This document shows, piece by piece, positions 63,132-64,000 of a stretch of 64,000 nt of DNA. The notes below the pieces were generated by a model. The model did not search any database and was not told where the DNA came from. It was given only the letters and a program-made list of their open reading frames with translations. Both the position numbers and the translations under genes were made by a program. This stretch comes from Druceiella hillmani (Eukaryota; Arthropoda; Insecta; Lepidoptera; Hepialidae): the NCBI GenBank assembly GCA_039881145.1, contig JAYKKI010000016.1, forward strand, positions 9,201,001-9,265,000, read 5' to 3'. Each line of letters opens with the position of its first letter. Positions within the stretch are counted from its first letter, which is position 1.

Positions 63132-64000
63132 TTTTAAACAAAGGATTAAAAAAAATGACCTGCGCTAATACTTCAACCGGTGGGCAATTTCATTGGATCA
63201 ATTGATTTAAAATAATCATGGTTATATTTATTAAAATTGTAAGAGGAAAATATTGTGAGCTTTTACGGCCTATCGTATTTCCCTCCTTTAATAACAGATT
63301 TGTGTACGATTTGGTGATGTAGGAAATACCTTTAAATATATTTGTATTATCTATCCTTTTTTTGTTAACTTATTGGAACGAAGTTCCTTATGGCATGTTA
63401 CACGCTTAGTGAATATGGGCTAGCCTAAAAAAAGCGTGAGATTTCGACCACTACATTTGATACAGTATAAAAGTATAAGGATTTAGACCGACAGCCTTGC
63501 TACAGTATAAGCTTTGTGTGTTTACAAATGTTTGCCCAATTATTTTTCTGCTGGCTATCCATTAAAAGCCAATCATCCGTAATACCGTTTCCAGTTTGGT
63601 ATTTATTTATTTGCATTTCAAATTATAAATTATTAATTTATCATTTATTAAATATTTTAAATTAATAAATTACAATAAATTGTCAAATTAAACTTTATTT
63701 AGATGTTTTAGTAAAGTTAATAATTAATTATGTTTATTTAAATTTAAAATTAATTCAAATTTAATTTAATTAGTTTTCAATTAATTTTATAGTAATTAAA
63801 ATTAAAATAATTTTACACTTAAATTTTGATAGCATCTTTATTTGCGTCGATAAAAGTTTATACATATATTAACAGATACCAAAATTGTATAATGTATGTT
63901 ACATTTTCACATATTGTAAGTATGCAAATTTTGTTCAATTAAAAGATGTTGCAATGTTTTTTTCATTGCCATTATTATTACCATATGTTACAGTTAACAA
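63132..64000. other. AT-rich, low-complexity end of window
   Basis: Sequence from about 63600 to 63830 is almost entirely A and T in AATTAAATTTAA-like runs. No feature is supported. Confidence 0.5.

Overview
The window looks like AT-rich nuclear DNA of an arthropod, probably an insect. It has long (AT)n microsatellites, non-LTR retrotransposon and piggyBac remains, a tRNA-derived SINE, and almost no long reading frames. The best gene evidence is a 150-bp minus-strand exon (35018-35167) encoding TM5 and the start of the third intracellular loop of a tachykinin/natalisin receptor of the TkR86C type. A second minus-strand segment at 54050-54120 fits the preceding exon (second extracellular loop, C-x4-PDG) but carries a frameshift. 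The natural reading is therefore one receptor locus transcribed right to left with an intron of about 19 kb, either decayed or damaged by sequence errors. Exons for TM1-4 and TM6-7 were not found. All other genic calls are weak.

Layout. 1-4.1 kb: AT-rich, with one GC-rich candidate terminal exon at about 3.0-3.27 kb. 4.1-11.2 kb and 17.0-23.7 kb: two collinear, strongly diverged copies of a roughly 7-kb sequence, containing a degenerate minisatellite, a GC-rich block and a decayed coding segment. 13.9-14.2 kb: a SINE with a perfect 13-bp target-site duplication. 14.8-16.6 kb: a second, smaller duplication whose two copies both end in AT microsatellites. 26.7 and 30.2 kb: two decayed piggyBac transposase fragments. 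28.7 kb: a candidate short exon. 35.0 kb: the receptor exon. 37.6-38.3 kb: a degenerate repeat with a near-perfect hairpin. 42.0-44.8 kb: a GC-richer retrotransposon graveyard, with a minus-strand R1/LOA-like LINE and a plus-strand endonuclease fragment head to head. 46.3-48.0 kb: an interspersed repeat and a second SINE. 49.0-50.2 kb: a 201-bp inverted repeat carrying hammerhead-ribozyme-like cores, then a 216-bp tandem repeat. 54.1 kb: the second receptor segment. 55.87-57.51 kb: a six-unit 274-bp satellite with dimeric higher-order structure. 57.5-64 kb: AT-rich, nothing firm.

The most unusual item is the repeat at 6.4 kb and 49.1 kb. Three decayed copies together imply an ancestor with a complete type I hammerhead core, an arrangement known from Penelope-like elements and retrozymes. 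There is no operon-like gene set; apart from the receptor exons the content is mobile and repetitive DNA.
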